NCBI RefSeq assembly: GCF_029433095.1
Contig: NZ_JARNTX010000001.1
Location: forward strand, 2,356,001 to 2,420,000
Source of the DNA: Hymenobacter sp. YC55
Lineage (GTDB): Bacteria; Bacteroidota; Bacteroidia; Cytophagales; Hymenobacteraceae
Direction of reading: 5' to 3'
Length of the DNA: 64,000 nt
The notes under the pieces were generated by a model that was given only the letters and a program-made list of their open reading frames with translations, searched no databases and was not told the DNA's origin. Positions 20,034 through 29,354 of the stretch are shown here, piece after piece. Made by a program: the position numbers and the translations under genes. Position 1 is the stretch's first letter. Each line of letters starts with the position of its first letter.

Positions 20034-20107
20034 AGCAGTGAGCCTTGCAACCAGTTATATCAGGCCTATCAAGCCATTGTAAGCCAAGCAGTAAGCCTTG
20101 CAACCAG
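20034..20107. promoter_or_regulatory. 21-base direct repeats in the SusC/AraC divergent region
   Basis: Two copies of a 21-base sequence (containing GCCTTGCAACCAG) at 20034-20054 and 20087-20107 differ at one base. Their starts are 53 bases apart, about five helical turns, so a dimeric regulator could bind both on one DNA face. They lie about 100-170 bases before the SusC start. The full gap 19935-20543 has no convincing gene; a 92-codon open frame inside it looks spurious. Confidence 0.45.
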
Positions 20108-20543
20108 AGGCATAGAACCGACCAGATCAAGCGAGAACTGCCTTCGGTAGAGCTTGTGCAAAGGATTGCGACGGTGCTGCTTACAAGCAGTGGCTTAACT
20201 GAATCAGTAGGTTTGAGGCCGCCTGTGTGGTGCAGAGCACGAACTTGGCTTGCTGGCGTGAAGTGGATTGCGGAAGCGCGCCGCCAAGGGAAGCTAAGCT
20301 GTGAAGCTCGGCCTACGTGGTAGAGTCTTCATTACCAGGCGTTGACGGCAAGACATTAGTCAGGCCAGCAATACTGGTACAGTTGCATTCGGGGCATTCA
20401 TGATTCTAGAGGTGAGTGGGGATACAAATAAAGCCCACCCGGTCACCCGACAGTTAGAACATAAATTGCCGTTTTTAGCACTAAATTGTTGTCGCGTTAG
20501 CCTAAAACGATTTATCAGCTTACAGTTTCACCAAAAAGTGCCG

Positions 20544-21389
20544 ATGAAGATTGTCCGTGAACACATTGAGCCTGACGCAGAAAGCTCGTTTCGCCTCCTG
20601 TTTACTCCCTGCATAACTGACATTTTCTTCTGGCACTACCACCCCGAATACGAGCTGGTATACATCGAGGGCGCCAATGGCACGCGCCACGTCGGGGACC
20701 ATATTTCGCGCTATGAGGGCAGCGACTTGGTCTTTATCGGCCCGAATATTCCTCACCTGAACTTCGACTACGGCGTCGCGACGGAGCCTAAAAAAGTGGT
20801 GGTTCAGCTCAAGGACCATTTCCTCGGTGATGCGTTCAAACAAACTCCTGAGTTTGCGGCCATCACGCAACTGTTCGAGCGGGCCCGATTCGGCGTTTCT
20901 TTCCACGGCCACACCAAAGACCTGATTGGCCGACAATTGGCGCAATTGCCCGACCTCCCTCCTTTCGAGCGGCTACTCACCCTGTTGCGCATATTCCAAC
21001 AGCTGGCCACCAGCACCGACCACACGCTGCTGCACGGCTCTGCCGTCACGAGTTCCTACAACTTACAGGAGCAGCAGCGCATCCAACGCGTGAGTGAAGT
21101 AGTAGCAGAGCACTACCCCCGCAAGATTGAAATTCGGGAAGTAGCCGCCCTCACCAACCTGACGGAAGCTGCATTTTGCCGCTATTTCAAGCGTATTACC
21201 CGGCTAACTTTCACGCAGTTTCTAAATCAATACCGGGTGCACCAGGCCCAAAAGCTCCTTCTGCAAGACACCACCGTTTCGGAAGCCTGTTTTGCCTGCG
21301 GCTTCGAGAATCTGTCGTACTTCACCAAAACCTTTAAACGGGTAACTGGCGAGAATCCCTTGCAATTTAAAAAGCGCCTACAAGCCTGA
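20544..21389 (+). CDS. AraC-family transcriptional regulator with cupin sensor domain
   Basis: A 281-residue cytoplasmic regulator. The ATG at 20544 starts directly before the cupin domain; upstream codons add no conserved sequence. The cupin (about 15-120) includes FFWHYHPEYELVYIEG and a PNIPHLN segment, typical of sugar-sensing AraC proteins. The two helix-turn-helix units occupy about 185-280, with AALTNLTEAAFCRYFKR and the second motif CFACGFENLSYFTKTFKR ahead of the ENPLQFKK end. It likely binds a mono- or oligosaccharide and controls the neighbouring SusC-SusD-GH97 operon. No hybrid two-component or ECF-sigma/anti-sigma regulator is found in the region, so this may be its main control. 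Direct repeats upstream are candidate operators. Confidence 0.88.
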   Translation: MKIVREHIEPDAESSFRLLFTPCITDIFFWHYHPEYELVYIEGANGTRHVGDHISRYEGSDLVFIGPNIPHLNFDYGVATEPKKVVVQLKDHFLGDAFKQTPEFAAITQLFERARFGVSFHGHTKDLIGRQLAQLPDLPPFERLLTLLRIFQQLATSTDHTLLHGSAVTSSYNLQEQQRIQRVSEVVAEHYPRKIEIREVAALTNLTEAAFCRYFKRITRLTFTQFLNQYRVHQAQKLLLQDTTVSEACFACGFENLSYFTKTFKRVTGENPLQFKKRLQA

Positions 21390-21547
21390 GGCAAACAGAC
21401 AGATTACCTGAAGGCTCATTAGCAATTTATCTAAGTTTCAACTACCAATTTGCTATTCCAGCGGACATGTTGTCGAGCAGCACCAACATCCTTACACAAT
21501 AAGCTCTCTTCAGACTTTTACGAAATTATTGCTGTAGCAAACTACTT

Positions 21548-22033
21548 ATGTTGCAAAAGCTTATCTACTTGCCATTTGTTTTACTCCTCCTATACTGTAA
21601 TCACAATCAAAGGAGCAACTTAACACATAAGGAGCCCTTAAAGCCTGCTGCAAGTAGCCACTACACCTTAAAGAAATTGTTTCCTTTCCAAGTTACCCCC
21701 ACTTTATCTAGCCACTTAGCCAATCCTAATCGGCGTTTTAGCATTCAAGTCCCAGTGGGGGAAGTAGAAGGCTATTATAATCTTTTCGCCAAACACGGAT
21801 ACGGTGGCAATGGCCCCTCATGGGTAGAACACATTCATTTCATATTAGAGGAAAAAGACGCGGCTCTTCTCGATCATCTCGAGTTTGACGAAGAGGCCGA
21901 TACCTTTTTGGTATATGCCGATAGTGAAGAAACAGTTTCTCGTTTTATGACTAGTGTCCTGCCTATTTTTGGTTCACTGAAATCATTGGAGCACTATTTC
22001 GAGCACGTTGACTCCGACAAGTTCACGGAGTAG
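21548..22033 (+). CDS. Imm51-like protein with N-terminal hydrophobic segment
   Basis: A 161-residue protein. After a hydrophobic N-terminus (about 3-17, ending LLLLYC, a poor lipobox) the main domain runs from about 60 to 160. Motifs YYNLFAKHGYGGNGPSW, LEFDEEADTFLVYADS and VLPIFGSLKSLEHYF resemble immunity protein 51, a family first described beside polymorphic toxins; this is from memory and not verified. No toxin gene is next to it. The coding sequence looks AT-richer than its neighbours, which suggests later acquisition. It may be an orphan immunity gene, or a domesticated periplasmic protein of unknown role. The lipid or signal anchor is uncertain. Confidence 0.55.
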   Translation: MLQKLIYLPFVLLLLYCNHNQRSNLTHKEPLKPAASSHYTLKKLFPFQVTPTLSSHLANPNRRFSIQVPVGEVEGYYNLFAKHGYGGNGPSWVEHIHFILEEKDAALLDHLEFDEEADTFLVYADSEETVSRFMTSVLPIFGSLKSLEHYFEHVDSDKFTE

Positions 22034-22145
22034 TTCTGCACCTTGGCCTCTTTGTCTGTTGCTTTAGCTCTATACACAGGTAAAAGCAACGTTTTTTCTT
22101 TCCGACCTTCGGCCACCAATTTCCCGTTTTCGTTGTTATCAACGA

Positions 22146-24146
22146 ATGCACAAGACCACTCTGTTGACTGAACAACCTACTTATACCGACCCTTACGCCA
22201 TCGAGAAAGAACTGCGTAAGGTGCAGGCCCTCATGAAGCTGGAACAGCAGGAGGACCTAGAGCAATTCAAAATTAAAAATGCCAAGGCCAGCATTGCCGA
22301 ACGCCAACAGCGCGGCCTGACCTGGTACCCGGTCAAGATCACCAAGGAAGATATCGGCTTCGGCGGTAAGCTGGTGATTGAACTGGAACGGCCGGCTTCG
22401 CAAAACGGCTTGCACCTGTTTCAGGTGGGCAAGAACGCGGCCTTGTTTGGCAACATTCCCGGCCGCTCCGGCTCCGACCGTCCCACGCTCAACGGCGTGA
22501 TTACGGCCGTGAAGCGCAATAAAATCGTCCTTGCCACCACCAAAGAAGACCTCCCCGATTGGGTGGACGAAGGCAAACTCGGCGTGGATTTGACCTTCGA
22601 CGAGGTCAGCTACCGTGAGATGGAATACGCTTTGGGCAAGGTGATGGGCGCCTTCGATGGCCGTTTGGCCGAGTTGCGCGACGTGCTGCTAGGCGCCAAA
22701 CCTGCGCAGTTCCGCCCCGAAAATGAAGCCACGCTCTACTACCCGAGCCCGCTCAACGAGTCGCAGCTAGCGGCGGTGCGGCACGTACTGGCGGCCAAGG
22801 ACGTGGCCATTATTCACGGCCCGCCCGGCACCGGCAAAACCACTACGCTGGTACAGGCCATTCTGGAAACCATCCGGCGGGAGCGGCGGGTGCTGGTGTG
22901 TGCACCAAGCAACACAGCCGTGGATTTGCTGACGGAAAAGCTGGCCGAGCGAGGCGTGAACGTGATTCGGATGGGTAACCCGTCCAGGGTCTCGGATTTG
23001 CTGCTGCACCACACGCTGGAGGCGCAGATTATGGAGCACAAGAGCTACCCCGAGCTGAAAAGCATGCGCCAGACGGCCGAGCAGTACCGCGAAGCGGCTG
23101 GTAAGTTCAAGCGCCATTTCGGTTGGGAAGAGCGGGAAGAGCGCCGCGCCCTCAAAGAGCAAGCTCACCTGCTGCTCCAGGATTCCGACAACCTGGAGCG
23201 CTACATCACCGAAGACTTGCTGGACAAGGTGCAAGTTATTACCTGCACGCTGGTAGGTGCCAGCAACCGCGCCATTCGCCACCTCACCTATGAAACCATC
23301 TTTATCGACGAAGCTGCGCAAGCACTAGAGCCGGGCTGCTGGATTCCGATAACCAAAGGCAACCGCGTAGTATTAGCCGGCGACCACCAGCAGCTGCCGC
23401 CCACTGTTAAGAGCGAGAAAGCCGCCAAGGATGGGTTGCGCGAAACCTTGTTCGAGAAGTGCATTCTGCGCCAGCCCGAAACGGCCCGCATGCTGCAGGT
23501 GCAGTACCGGATGCACGAGCAAATCATGGAGTTCAGCTCCGAGCAGTTCTACGAGGGCAAGCTGCAAGCTGCACCCACCGTGGCCCATGCCGACCTGCCC
23601 GACTACGACATTCGCTTTGCCCCCGACCAAGCCGTGGAGTTTTTGGACACTGCCGGCTTTGGCTTCCAGGAGCTAGGCATTGCCGAAAGCCGCTCTATTG
23701 CCAACCCCGAAGAAGCCGACTTGCTGCTCAAGCGCCTGGCGCAGCTCCTAGAACCCTACGATGCCGCCGACCATACCGAGGACCTGTTGACCATCGGTGT
23801 CATAGCCCCCTACCGCGCCCAAATCAACTACCTCAAGGATGCCATCGAAGAAAACAACGAGCTAGCCGGCCTCATGGAGCACCGCATGCTGAGCGTCGGC
23901 ACTGTCGATTCGTTTCAAGGCCAGGAGCGCGACATCATTGCCATCAGCCTCACCCGCAGTAATACCCAAGGTGACATCGGCTTCCTGAGCGACATTCGCC
24001 GCATGAACGTGGGTATGACCCGCGCCCGCAAGAAGCTTCTTATCGTTGGTGACTCGTCTACACTTGGCTCACACCCGTTCTACAAAGCCTTCTTGGACTA
24101 TACAGAAAGCATTGGAGCCTATAGAACCGCTTGGGAATTGCAGTAG
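22146..24146 (+). CDS. Superfamily 1 helicase, IGHMBP2/UPF1 type
   Basis: A 666-residue cytoplasmic ATP-dependent DNA or RNA helicase. An N-terminal beta-barrel-like region (about 60-170) precedes the motor. Walker A is GPPGTGKT (225-232); Walker B is IDEAAQ (D388, E389); GDHQQLPPTV is motif III; QYRMHEQIM is motif IV; VDSFQGQERDIIAISL is motif V; and NVGMTRARKKLLIVGD is motif VI. A helical insertion (about 295-360) separates motifs Ia and II. Bacterial members are usually solitary and lack clear function; nucleic-acid repair or RNA processing is plausible. The gene is monocistronic, ended by a strong palindrome. Confidence 0.93.
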   Translation: MHKTTLLTEQPTYTDPYAIEKELRKVQALMKLEQQEDLEQFKIKNAKASIAERQQRGLTWYPVKITKEDIGFGGKLVIELERPASQNGLHLFQVGKNAALFGNIPGRSGSDRPTLNGVITAVKRNKIVLATTKEDLPDWVDEGKLGVDLTFDEVSYREMEYALGKVMGAFDGRLAELRDVLLGAKPAQFRPENEATLYYPSPLNESQLAAVRHVLAAKDVAIIHGPPGTGKTTTLVQAILETIRRERRVLVCAPSNTAVDLLTEKLAERGVNVIRMGNPSRVSDLLLHHTLEAQIMEHKSYPELKSMRQTAEQYREAAGKFKRHFGWEEREERRALKEQAHLLLQDSDNLERYITEDLLDKVQVITCTLVGASNRAIRHLTYETIFIDEAAQALEPGCWIPITKGNRVVLAGDHQQLPPTVKSEKAAKDGLRETLFEKCILRQPETARMLQVQYRMHEQIMEFSSEQFYEGKLQAAPTVAHADLPDYDIRFAPDQAVEFLDTAGFGFQELGIAESRSIANPEEADLLLKRLAQLLEPYDAADHTEDLLTIGVIAPYRAQINYLKDAIEENNELAGLMEHRMLSVGTVDSFQGQERDIIAISLTRSNTQGDIGFLSDIRRMNVGMTRARKKLLIVGDSSTLGSHPFYKAFLDYTESIGAYRTAWELQ

Positions 24147-24175
24147 ACTAAGTCAAGTTTTTACTTCTTTTCATA

Positions 24176-24225
24176 GTACCAGCAAGAAGGCCTGCTCGAT
24201 ATCGAGCAGGCCTTCTTGTTGGTAC
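24176..24225. terminator. Bidirectional terminator between helicase and glycosyltransferase
   Basis: A 50-base palindrome with 25-base arms and almost no loop (centre GAT/ATC), one G-U pair only. It sits 29 bases past the helicase stop and 34 past the convergent glycosyltransferase stop. Confidence 0.8.
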
Positions 24226-24258
24226 TCCTAGCAGCTACTTGAGAGTGCTACGCACTGT

Positions 24259-25800
24259 CTAACGCGGTTGTAGCAGCAGCACCGTTGCGCAGGTGCTTTC
24301 GGGTTCCGTCACGAGAATGGACGTATGAAATCTTTTGTTGACGGCGCTGCTGTCCTCTTTTCCGCAAAGCACCACCACATCCCCTGTTTTCAACTCTGCG
24401 AGCTGCTGATTCCATTTCAAGGCCACCGTATGCTTGTATTTAGCCTGAGCCGCCATACGGTAATACATCATGGAAGCATTATAGCCGGTATTCGAATACA
24501 GGGTGTAGGTTGTGAGGTCGGGTTTTTGGGTGGCCATGGCCTTGATTTGAAAACCATAGCTGAGCGTAGGATCCTCACGCCGTCCTTCAAATAATTCGGT
24601 AACCCGCTGATACATTCGCACAACGGGCACAGTAAACAAACCCATTGTAAAAAAAACAGCTACAAACGCTGCTGCTTGTACATCGCCCTGCTTGTACTGC
24701 CAGGCGAGAATAGCCTCAAGCAAGATTCCCAAGCTCAGCCCGATAACCATAGCCGCCAGCGGATACATCGGCATGTCGTACCATTCTAGTTTGGTGCTGG
24801 AGCTAGATATAATCAGCATGTGCAGAACCACAATCAGCCCTGCAAACATGGTGAAATGCCGCTGGACAGAAAGAGTGGAAAAGCGCCAGACAAGAAGCAA
24901 GCTAACCGGAAACAGTACCACCCACGGCATAAACTCTCCGTCATACATGCTCTCGAGATACCAATGCCACGGGTGCAGATGGTCCTCGAGCGTGGCCAGC
25001 ATCCGACCACCTAGTTCATTTTCCGACACGGCTGCGATATAGCCCGGATTGTACTGTTCGCGGGCAAAGTAATACCCTAATACAGCTGCTAGAAACGCTA
25101 CAACGCCCCCGTAGACCTCTGGCCGCCGCAACAGCCACAGCAAGCGCCGCCGGTAAATAGCATATAGCAAAAAAGCCGGTGCCCAAAACAAGCCCGCCAC
25201 ACCTTTGGTCAGGGTCGCTAGCGCGAGTGCCGTTGCGGTCCAAATGAAATCAACTGGCCGTTGGCGCTCCAGGTAGCGAAAAAAGGCGAGAGCCGCTATG
25301 GTCACCCAAAACGTAAGCATCGTATCATAGTCGCCGGTGCGGGCGGTATGCAGGTCGTTGTAGCCGGTTGCGGTAACCAGTATTAGCACAGCAAAAACTG
25401 CTCCCCATAGGTTTTTCAACTGCCGATACGAAAAGAAGTATACCAGACCAGTAGTAACAACGGAGGCTATCATAGTAGGTAGCCGAAACGCAGTTTCAGA
25501 ATAGCCAAGCAAGCGCAACGACAACACCTCCAGCCAAATCAGCAAGGGCGGTTTGGTGTTCCACATGTCGGGCTTGCCGTCGAAATAGGTTACCAACCAG
25601 TTGCCGTTCTGTTCCATTTCGGCTGCATTGACGGCTAGCCGTCCCTCGTCCCAAATTAAAATAGGCGAGGAACCTACTTTGTGCACGAGCATCATGTACA
25701 ACAAAGGCAACAGCCCTATGCCAATCAGGTAAGGCAACCATCGGCCCTGCTGTCTTTCAGTTGAAGGCAGCGCGCGCTGCTGAGTATCGGTAGACAACAT
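24259..25800 (-). CDS. Membrane glycosyltransferase, PMT/ArnT (GT39/GT83) type
   Basis: A 513-residue polytopic inner-membrane protein with about eleven hydrophobic helices. The first extracytoplasmic loop has the acidic motif WDEGRLAVNAAEM, followed by the KPPLLIWLE segment typical of enzymes that use polyprenyl-phosphate sugars. These families transfer a sugar from an undecaprenyl-phosphate donor to lipid A, protein or glycan on the periplasmic side. The C-terminal soluble part (about 400-513) includes MMYYRMAAQAKY and may bind substrate. Acceptor and sugar are unknown. It has no operon partner; it converges with the helicase and is divergent from nothing close by. Confidence 0.85.
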   Translation of the reverse strand: MLSTDTQQRALPSTERQQGRWLPYLIGIGLLPLLYMMLVHKVGSSPILIWDEGRLAVNAAEMEQNGNWLVTYFDGKPDMWNTKPPLLIWLEVLSLRLLGYSETAFRLPTMIASVVTTGLVYFFSYRQLKNLWGAVFAVLILVTATGYNDLHTARTGDYDTMLTFWVTIAALAFFRYLERQRPVDFIWTATALALATLTKGVAGLFWAPAFLLYAIYRRRLLWLLRRPEVYGGVVAFLAAVLGYYFAREQYNPGYIAAVSENELGGRMLATLEDHLHPWHWYLESMYDGEFMPWVVLFPVSLLLVWRFSTLSVQRHFTMFAGLIVVLHMLIISSSSTKLEWYDMPMYPLAAMVIGLSLGILLEAILAWQYKQGDVQAAAFVAVFFTMGLFTVPVVRMYQRVTELFEGRREDPTLSYGFQIKAMATQKPDLTTYTLYSNTGYNASMMYYRMAAQAKYKHTVALKWNQQLAELKTGDVVVLCGKEDSSAVNKRFHTSILVTEPESTCATVLLLQPR

Positions 25801-26021
25801 CTGGCTAATTCTATAAGTAAACTACATCACACCTCGCTTTACAAGGTCAGCAAACGGAACAAGTGCTCGAGCAATTTGCATAGCCCCGTCGTTCACGTGG
25901 TGCAAATGTTACGCAATAGGATGTACAGTCCTAGTATATCACACAGGATACCCAGTTTGGGCTTATCAACTTCTACTTCTTAATCTACCCACACAGAGGC
26001 ATAGCAGTAACCTGTAAATCA

Positions 26022-26073
26022 AAACGCCTGCTTTCCAACCACCATGTAGCAGGTGATTGAAAAGCAAGCGTTT
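26022..26073 (-). terminator. Hairpin after the beta-propeller lipoprotein gene
   Basis: Arms AAACGCCTGCTTT and complement (one mismatch, 26-base loop) lie about 43 bases past the stop at 26116. The remainder of 25801-26115 shows no gene. Confidence 0.5.
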
Positions 26074-26115
26074 CAGTTAAAGAACAATCAGAACACCACC
26101 GAACTGGTCTGCTAC

Positions 26116-27255
26116 TTATTGCAGATCAATCACCGACATGGTGTGTGGGGCATCGGACTTCTTGTTGACGAAGTTCTTTTCGGGCTTGTCGAAGTCGGAG
26201 ATGTAGAGGCGGTTGCCTTTGAGGAGCACTTCGGCGGGTTGGTCGAGGAGGCCGTTGGTGCCGTTGGTGTCGCCGTTTTGGGCAAGGGTCGTGACGGAAT
26301 TGTCTTTGAGGTTGACAACTTCAATTGAATTTTCGCGGGAGTTGCAGAGGTAGGCTTTGTCGGTTTTGCGGTCGATGATGAGGCCGTCGATGCAAGGAAT
26401 TTTCTTGCCGGTGAGGGTGAGAACTTCTTTTTTGTCGAGGGTGCCGTCGGGCTTCATCGTCATCTTGTAGAAGGTACCGTCGCCGAACGAGCCGGTGTAG
26501 AAGTTGCCCTTGCTGTCGTAGTCGAGGCCGTCGGCGCCATTGTCGACGCCAGTTTCGTTGACTTGGGTGGTAAAGGTGGTCAGCACGTGCGGGTCCATGG
26601 TTTTGGGCTTCAGGTGCACGATGCCTTTGTTGAGTTCGGCTAACGTGAAAGCCAGCACAGCGCTGCCTTTGTCGTTGTCGGGCAAGTCCCACTGGCTGTC
26701 GGTCACGTAGATTTTGTCGCCTTTCCAAACCACCGCGTTGGCTAGCGCAAAGTTGTCGACTACCGTTTCTACGGCGCCCGGCTTACCGTTCGTTACGCGT
26801 ACCCGCATCAGCCGGGATTTGAAATCCTTGCTGTTTTCGTACTGGTTTTCGGCGTAGTAGAGGTTACCATCGGGGCCAAATGCCAAGTCCATGGGCGCCG
26901 CTTTCTTGGTGGTAGGTTCAACGGGCAGGTTGCTCAGGTAAGGCTTGAGGCCGGAATCAGTCATTTCCATCAGCACCGCCGGCTTGGAATTATCGGCGAG
27001 GTTGGGTACCGATAGGATAAGGCTGCCATTAGGGGCTAGCGCCAGACCGTCGGGCGTGTTGTGGGCGTCGTCGAGGGTGTGCAGCAGCTTGGGGCTACCG
27101 ATTTTGGCGATGGTATCGGTGGCGGTGGGCGCGGTGGTAGAGTCGACGGGCATGGCGGGCAATTCGGGCGTGGTTGGCGTTTCGGTGTTGGTGTTGGACT
27201 GGCAGGCAGCCAGCAGAGCGCCACTTAGGAGCAGCGGGAAGAAGTTGGTTTTCAT
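26116..27255 (-). CDS. Beta-propeller lipoprotein (SMP-30/NHL-like)
   Basis: A 379-residue lipoprotein: signal with lipobox LAAC (C18), then a Thr/Pro-rich linker (about 20-48) of the kind used to hold a domain off the membrane. The remainder shows repeated propeller strands: TPDGLALAPNGSLILSV, MDLAFGPDGNLYYAE, GADGLDYDSKGNFYTGS, CIDGLIIDRKTDKAYL. The xxDGLxxxxxGxxY pattern matches SMP-30/gluconolactonase and NHL repeats. Related proteins hydrolyse lactones or bind ligands; conserved metal ligands cannot be assigned by eye. Location is probably the periplasmic face of the outer or inner membrane. It is a single-gene unit, divergent from the SlyD-type gene. Confidence 0.75.
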   Translation of the reverse strand: MKTNFFPLLLSGALLAACQSNTNTETPTTPELPAMPVDSTTAPTATDTIAKIGSPKLLHTLDDAHNTPDGLALAPNGSLILSVPNLADNSKPAVLMEMTDSGLKPYLSNLPVEPTTKKAAPMDLAFGPDGNLYYAENQYENSKDFKSRLMRVRVTNGKPGAVETVVDNFALANAVVWKGDKIYVTDSQWDLPDNDKGSAVLAFTLAELNKGIVHLKPKTMDPHVLTTFTTQVNETGVDNGADGLDYDSKGNFYTGSFGDGTFYKMTMKPDGTLDKKEVLTLTGKKIPCIDGLIIDRKTDKAYLCNSRENSIEVVNLKDNSVTTLAQNGDTNGTNGLLDQPAEVLLKGNRLYISDFDKPEKNFVNKKSDAPHTMSVIDLQ

Positions 27256-27471
27256 AAGAAGCGAGGCAGACTACAGACTAGAACGATTTCAATACTAAGC
27301 CTAACGGGCTACTGATAAGCTTGATAGTGGATGCCAAAATTTTACATCTCACAACCCATGCCTTCAGGTTCGAGTATCACTCTCTTAAGGCTAGAATTAC
27401 CGTTCATTTCCGTAACTAGCCGTCTGAACCCCATTTTCCAACCACACCAGGACTCACCCGTCCCCTGCAGT

Positions 27472-27987
27472 ATGGCTCAAATCAGCGAAAACAAAGTCGT
27501 TACGATCACCTACGATCTGAGCGTGACCGACGACAACCAGCAAAAAGTGCTCGTAGAATCAGCCGAAGCCGATGCGCCCATGGTGTTCCTATTCGGCCAG
27601 AGCGGCTTACCGGAAGAGTTCGAGCGCCAACTCGATGGCAAGCAGGCCGGCGACTCGTTTGCCTTCTCCCTGACTCCCGAGCAAGCCTACGGCGAATACG
27701 ACGAGCAAGCCGTAGTCGACATCCCGAAAAACGTATTTGAAATCGACGGCCAAGTGGACCAGGAAATGCTGCAAGTCGGCAACTTCTTGCCTATGGCCGA
27801 CAACCAAGGCCACCACATGCAAGGCAAGGTGGTAGACATCGGCCCCGACAGCGTGAAAATGGACTTCAACCACCCGCTAGCCGGTATGGTAATGCACTTC
27901 GACGGCAAAGTAGCCGAGGTGCGCGAAGCCACCCAAGAAGAGCTAGACCACGGCCACGTGCACGGCGAAGGCGGGCACGCGCATTAG
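27472..27987 (+). CDS. slyD: FKBP-type peptidyl-prolyl isomerase, SlyD-like
   Basis: A 171-residue protein. The ATG at 27472 was chosen because it starts the conserved N-terminus ISENKVVTITYDLSVTD; the frame is open upstream with no similarity. The FKBP half-domain (about 5-70 and 125-145) is interrupted by the insert-in-flap chaperone domain (about 75-120, from AYGEYDEQAVVDIPKNVF). The tail HGHVHGEGGHAH is a histidine-rich metal-binding end as in SlyD. SlyD catalyses proline isomerisation, acts as a folding chaperone and in enterobacteria supplies nickel to hydrogenase. A hydrogenase role is not indicated here. It is followed by a strong terminator and stands alone. Confidence 0.88.
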   Translation: MAQISENKVVTITYDLSVTDDNQQKVLVESAEADAPMVFLFGQSGLPEEFERQLDGKQAGDSFAFSLTPEQAYGEYDEQAVVDIPKNVFEIDGQVDQEMLQVGNFLPMADNQGHHMQGKVVDIGPDSVKMDFNHPLAGMVMHFDGKVAEVREATQEELDHGHVHGEGGHAH

Positions 27988-28010
27988 GCTAGTGCTTCTT
28001 ATTGATAATG

Positions 28011-28039
28011 AAAACGGGGCTGTATGGCCCCGTTTTTTT
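28011..28039. terminator. Intrinsic terminator after slyD
   Basis: A 10-bp stem (AAAACGGGGC / GCCCCGTTTT) with a 6-base loop and a T7 run. The A/T-flanked stem can also end the convergent gene whose stop is at 28041. Confidence 0.9.
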
Positions 28040-28040
28040 G

Positions 28041-28679
28041 TTACTGCATTGTACTTTTTAGCCTACTGTCGCTACTCTCTGCTTGGACTGCTTCCTGCAA
28101 CTCCGGCCAGAACTCCCGAAAATCAGCCTCATAAGCGGGCAGTTCGGCCAGAAACGCAGCGGCGCCCGTAGCCAGCACAGCACCCGAGGGCGCACGGCGG
28201 CTCAGCCCTAACAGTGCACGCTCCAGACCATAGGGGTGCGCGTAGGCGCTAAGCCAATTGTCGCGGCGCATGTAGTGGAGGGTTTGCTGCAGGCGCTCCG
28301 GTAGCTCCTGCCGGCGGGCATGGAGCAAGGAGTAGTGGCGTTCGGCAAAGGCTGCCAGCGGCTCGGTGGGGTCGTGGTGGTAACGCGAGAAGTCGCGGGC
28401 CAGCAGGTGGTCAAAACCGACATCGGAGACGACGCCGGCCCATTTGCCGAGGCCAGCGGCACGCAGGCGGGCCGTGGTGCGGCGCACGAGTGGGTGGGCA
28501 TCGGTAAACGAGTCGATGAACCGGTGCAGGCGGATGCCGCGCTGCACCGCCGCCGGATATGCTTCCAGAGCAGCGCGGCCCCGCACGGCTTCGGCCGCGA
28601 AATTACCGACTACTATGTCGGCGTAGTCAGGTGTAGTGGCGGGCGAACCGGAGAGCAGCAAGTGGGCCAGGAAGTTCAT
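28041..28679 (-). CDS. ACP phosphodiesterase-like protein (AcpH/DUF479)
   Basis: A 212-residue cytoplasmic protein. It shows the family start MNFLAHLLLS, then VVGNFAAEAVRGR, GIRLHRFIDSFTDAHP and VVSDVGFDHLLARDFSRYH. Conserved His and Asp in the HRxIDxxTDxHP and SDxxxDHxLA motifs suggest an HD-like metal site. In Escherichia coli AcpH removes the 4'-phosphopantetheine group from acyl carrier protein; whether this copy does so is inference. Length is normal for the family. Single gene, sharing a terminator with slyD. Confidence 0.85.
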   Translation of the reverse strand: MNFLAHLLLSGSPATTPDYADIVVGNFAAEAVRGRAALEAYPAAVQRGIRLHRFIDSFTDAHPLVRRTTARLRAAGLGKWAGVVSDVGFDHLLARDFSRYHHDPTEPLAAFAERHYSLLHARRQELPERLQQTLHYMRRDNWLSAYAHPYGLERALLGLSRRAPSGAVLATGAAAFLAELPAYEADFREFWPELQEAVQAESSDSRLKSTMQ

Positions 28680-28830
28680 AGGAAGTTTCTCTGATTGGTG
28701 GTTGAAGGTGAACGGCTTGCTTACCCGCTGCCATTAACAAGCAACAGCCAACAATCGGCTACCAAAATAACCTTCGCGGAGCAGAGCCGTATCCCTAAGC
28801 TCCAACCTACACTACCAAAACCCTGAAATT

Positions 28831-29337
28831 ATGGCCGAGCAAGTTGCCGTTAGTCACGATGTAACTGAGCTGATCAAGCGCATCAAGGACATCAAGATTG
28901 CCATGCTGACTACTGCCGAGCAAGATGGCACCCTCCACAGCCGTCCTATGTACACCCAAGAGCCGGAAAACGACGGCACGCTGTGGTTTTACACCGAAAA
29001 GGACTCCGCTAAGATTTACGAGGTCAAAGAAGACCAGCACGTAAGCTTAAACTACTCCAAGCCCAATGATAACCTGTACGTGTCGGTTTCCGGCACCGCA
29101 ACAGTTACCACCAACTCCGAGCTTATCAAGAAATACTGGTCGGAAGGCTTGCGGGCTTGGTTCCCAAAAGGCCCCGAAGATCCTAACATTGCCTTATTGC
29201 GCATCAACATCGTGCGGGGCGAGTATTGGGACCAGCCAAGCAACGTACTGGTACGGGCCTTTGGCTACGTGAAAGCCGTAACCACTGGCGAGCGTTACCA
29301 ACCCACCGGCGACGAGCACGCACAAGTAAAACCCTAG
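28831..29337 (+). CDS. Pyridoxamine 5'-phosphate oxidase-fold protein (general stress protein 26 type)
   Basis: A 168-residue cytoplasmic flavin-binding split-barrel protein. Motifs IKIAMLTTAEQDGTLHSRPM near residue 21 and LWFYTEKDSAKIYEV near residue 51 match the general stress family; the GTATV and YWSEGLRAWFPKG segments are also typical. The family binds FMN, FAD or F420 and is often induced by stress. No catalytic role can be fixed from sequence. It is a single gene, with two hairpins downstream. Confidence 0.87.
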   Translation: MAEQVAVSHDVTELIKRIKDIKIAMLTTAEQDGTLHSRPMYTQEPENDGTLWFYTEKDSAKIYEVKEDQHVSLNYSKPNDNLYVSVSGTATVTTNSELIKKYWSEGLRAWFPKGPEDPNIALLRINIVRGEYWDQPSNVLVRAFGYVKAVTTGERYQPTGDEHAQVKP

Positions 29338-29354
29338 TAAACCTACCCTTACCG

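Noticed and set aside
20045..20323. 92-codon open frame between SusC and AraC
   Set aside because: Low-complexity basic translation, no motif, covers the direct repeats; looks like chance in a control region.
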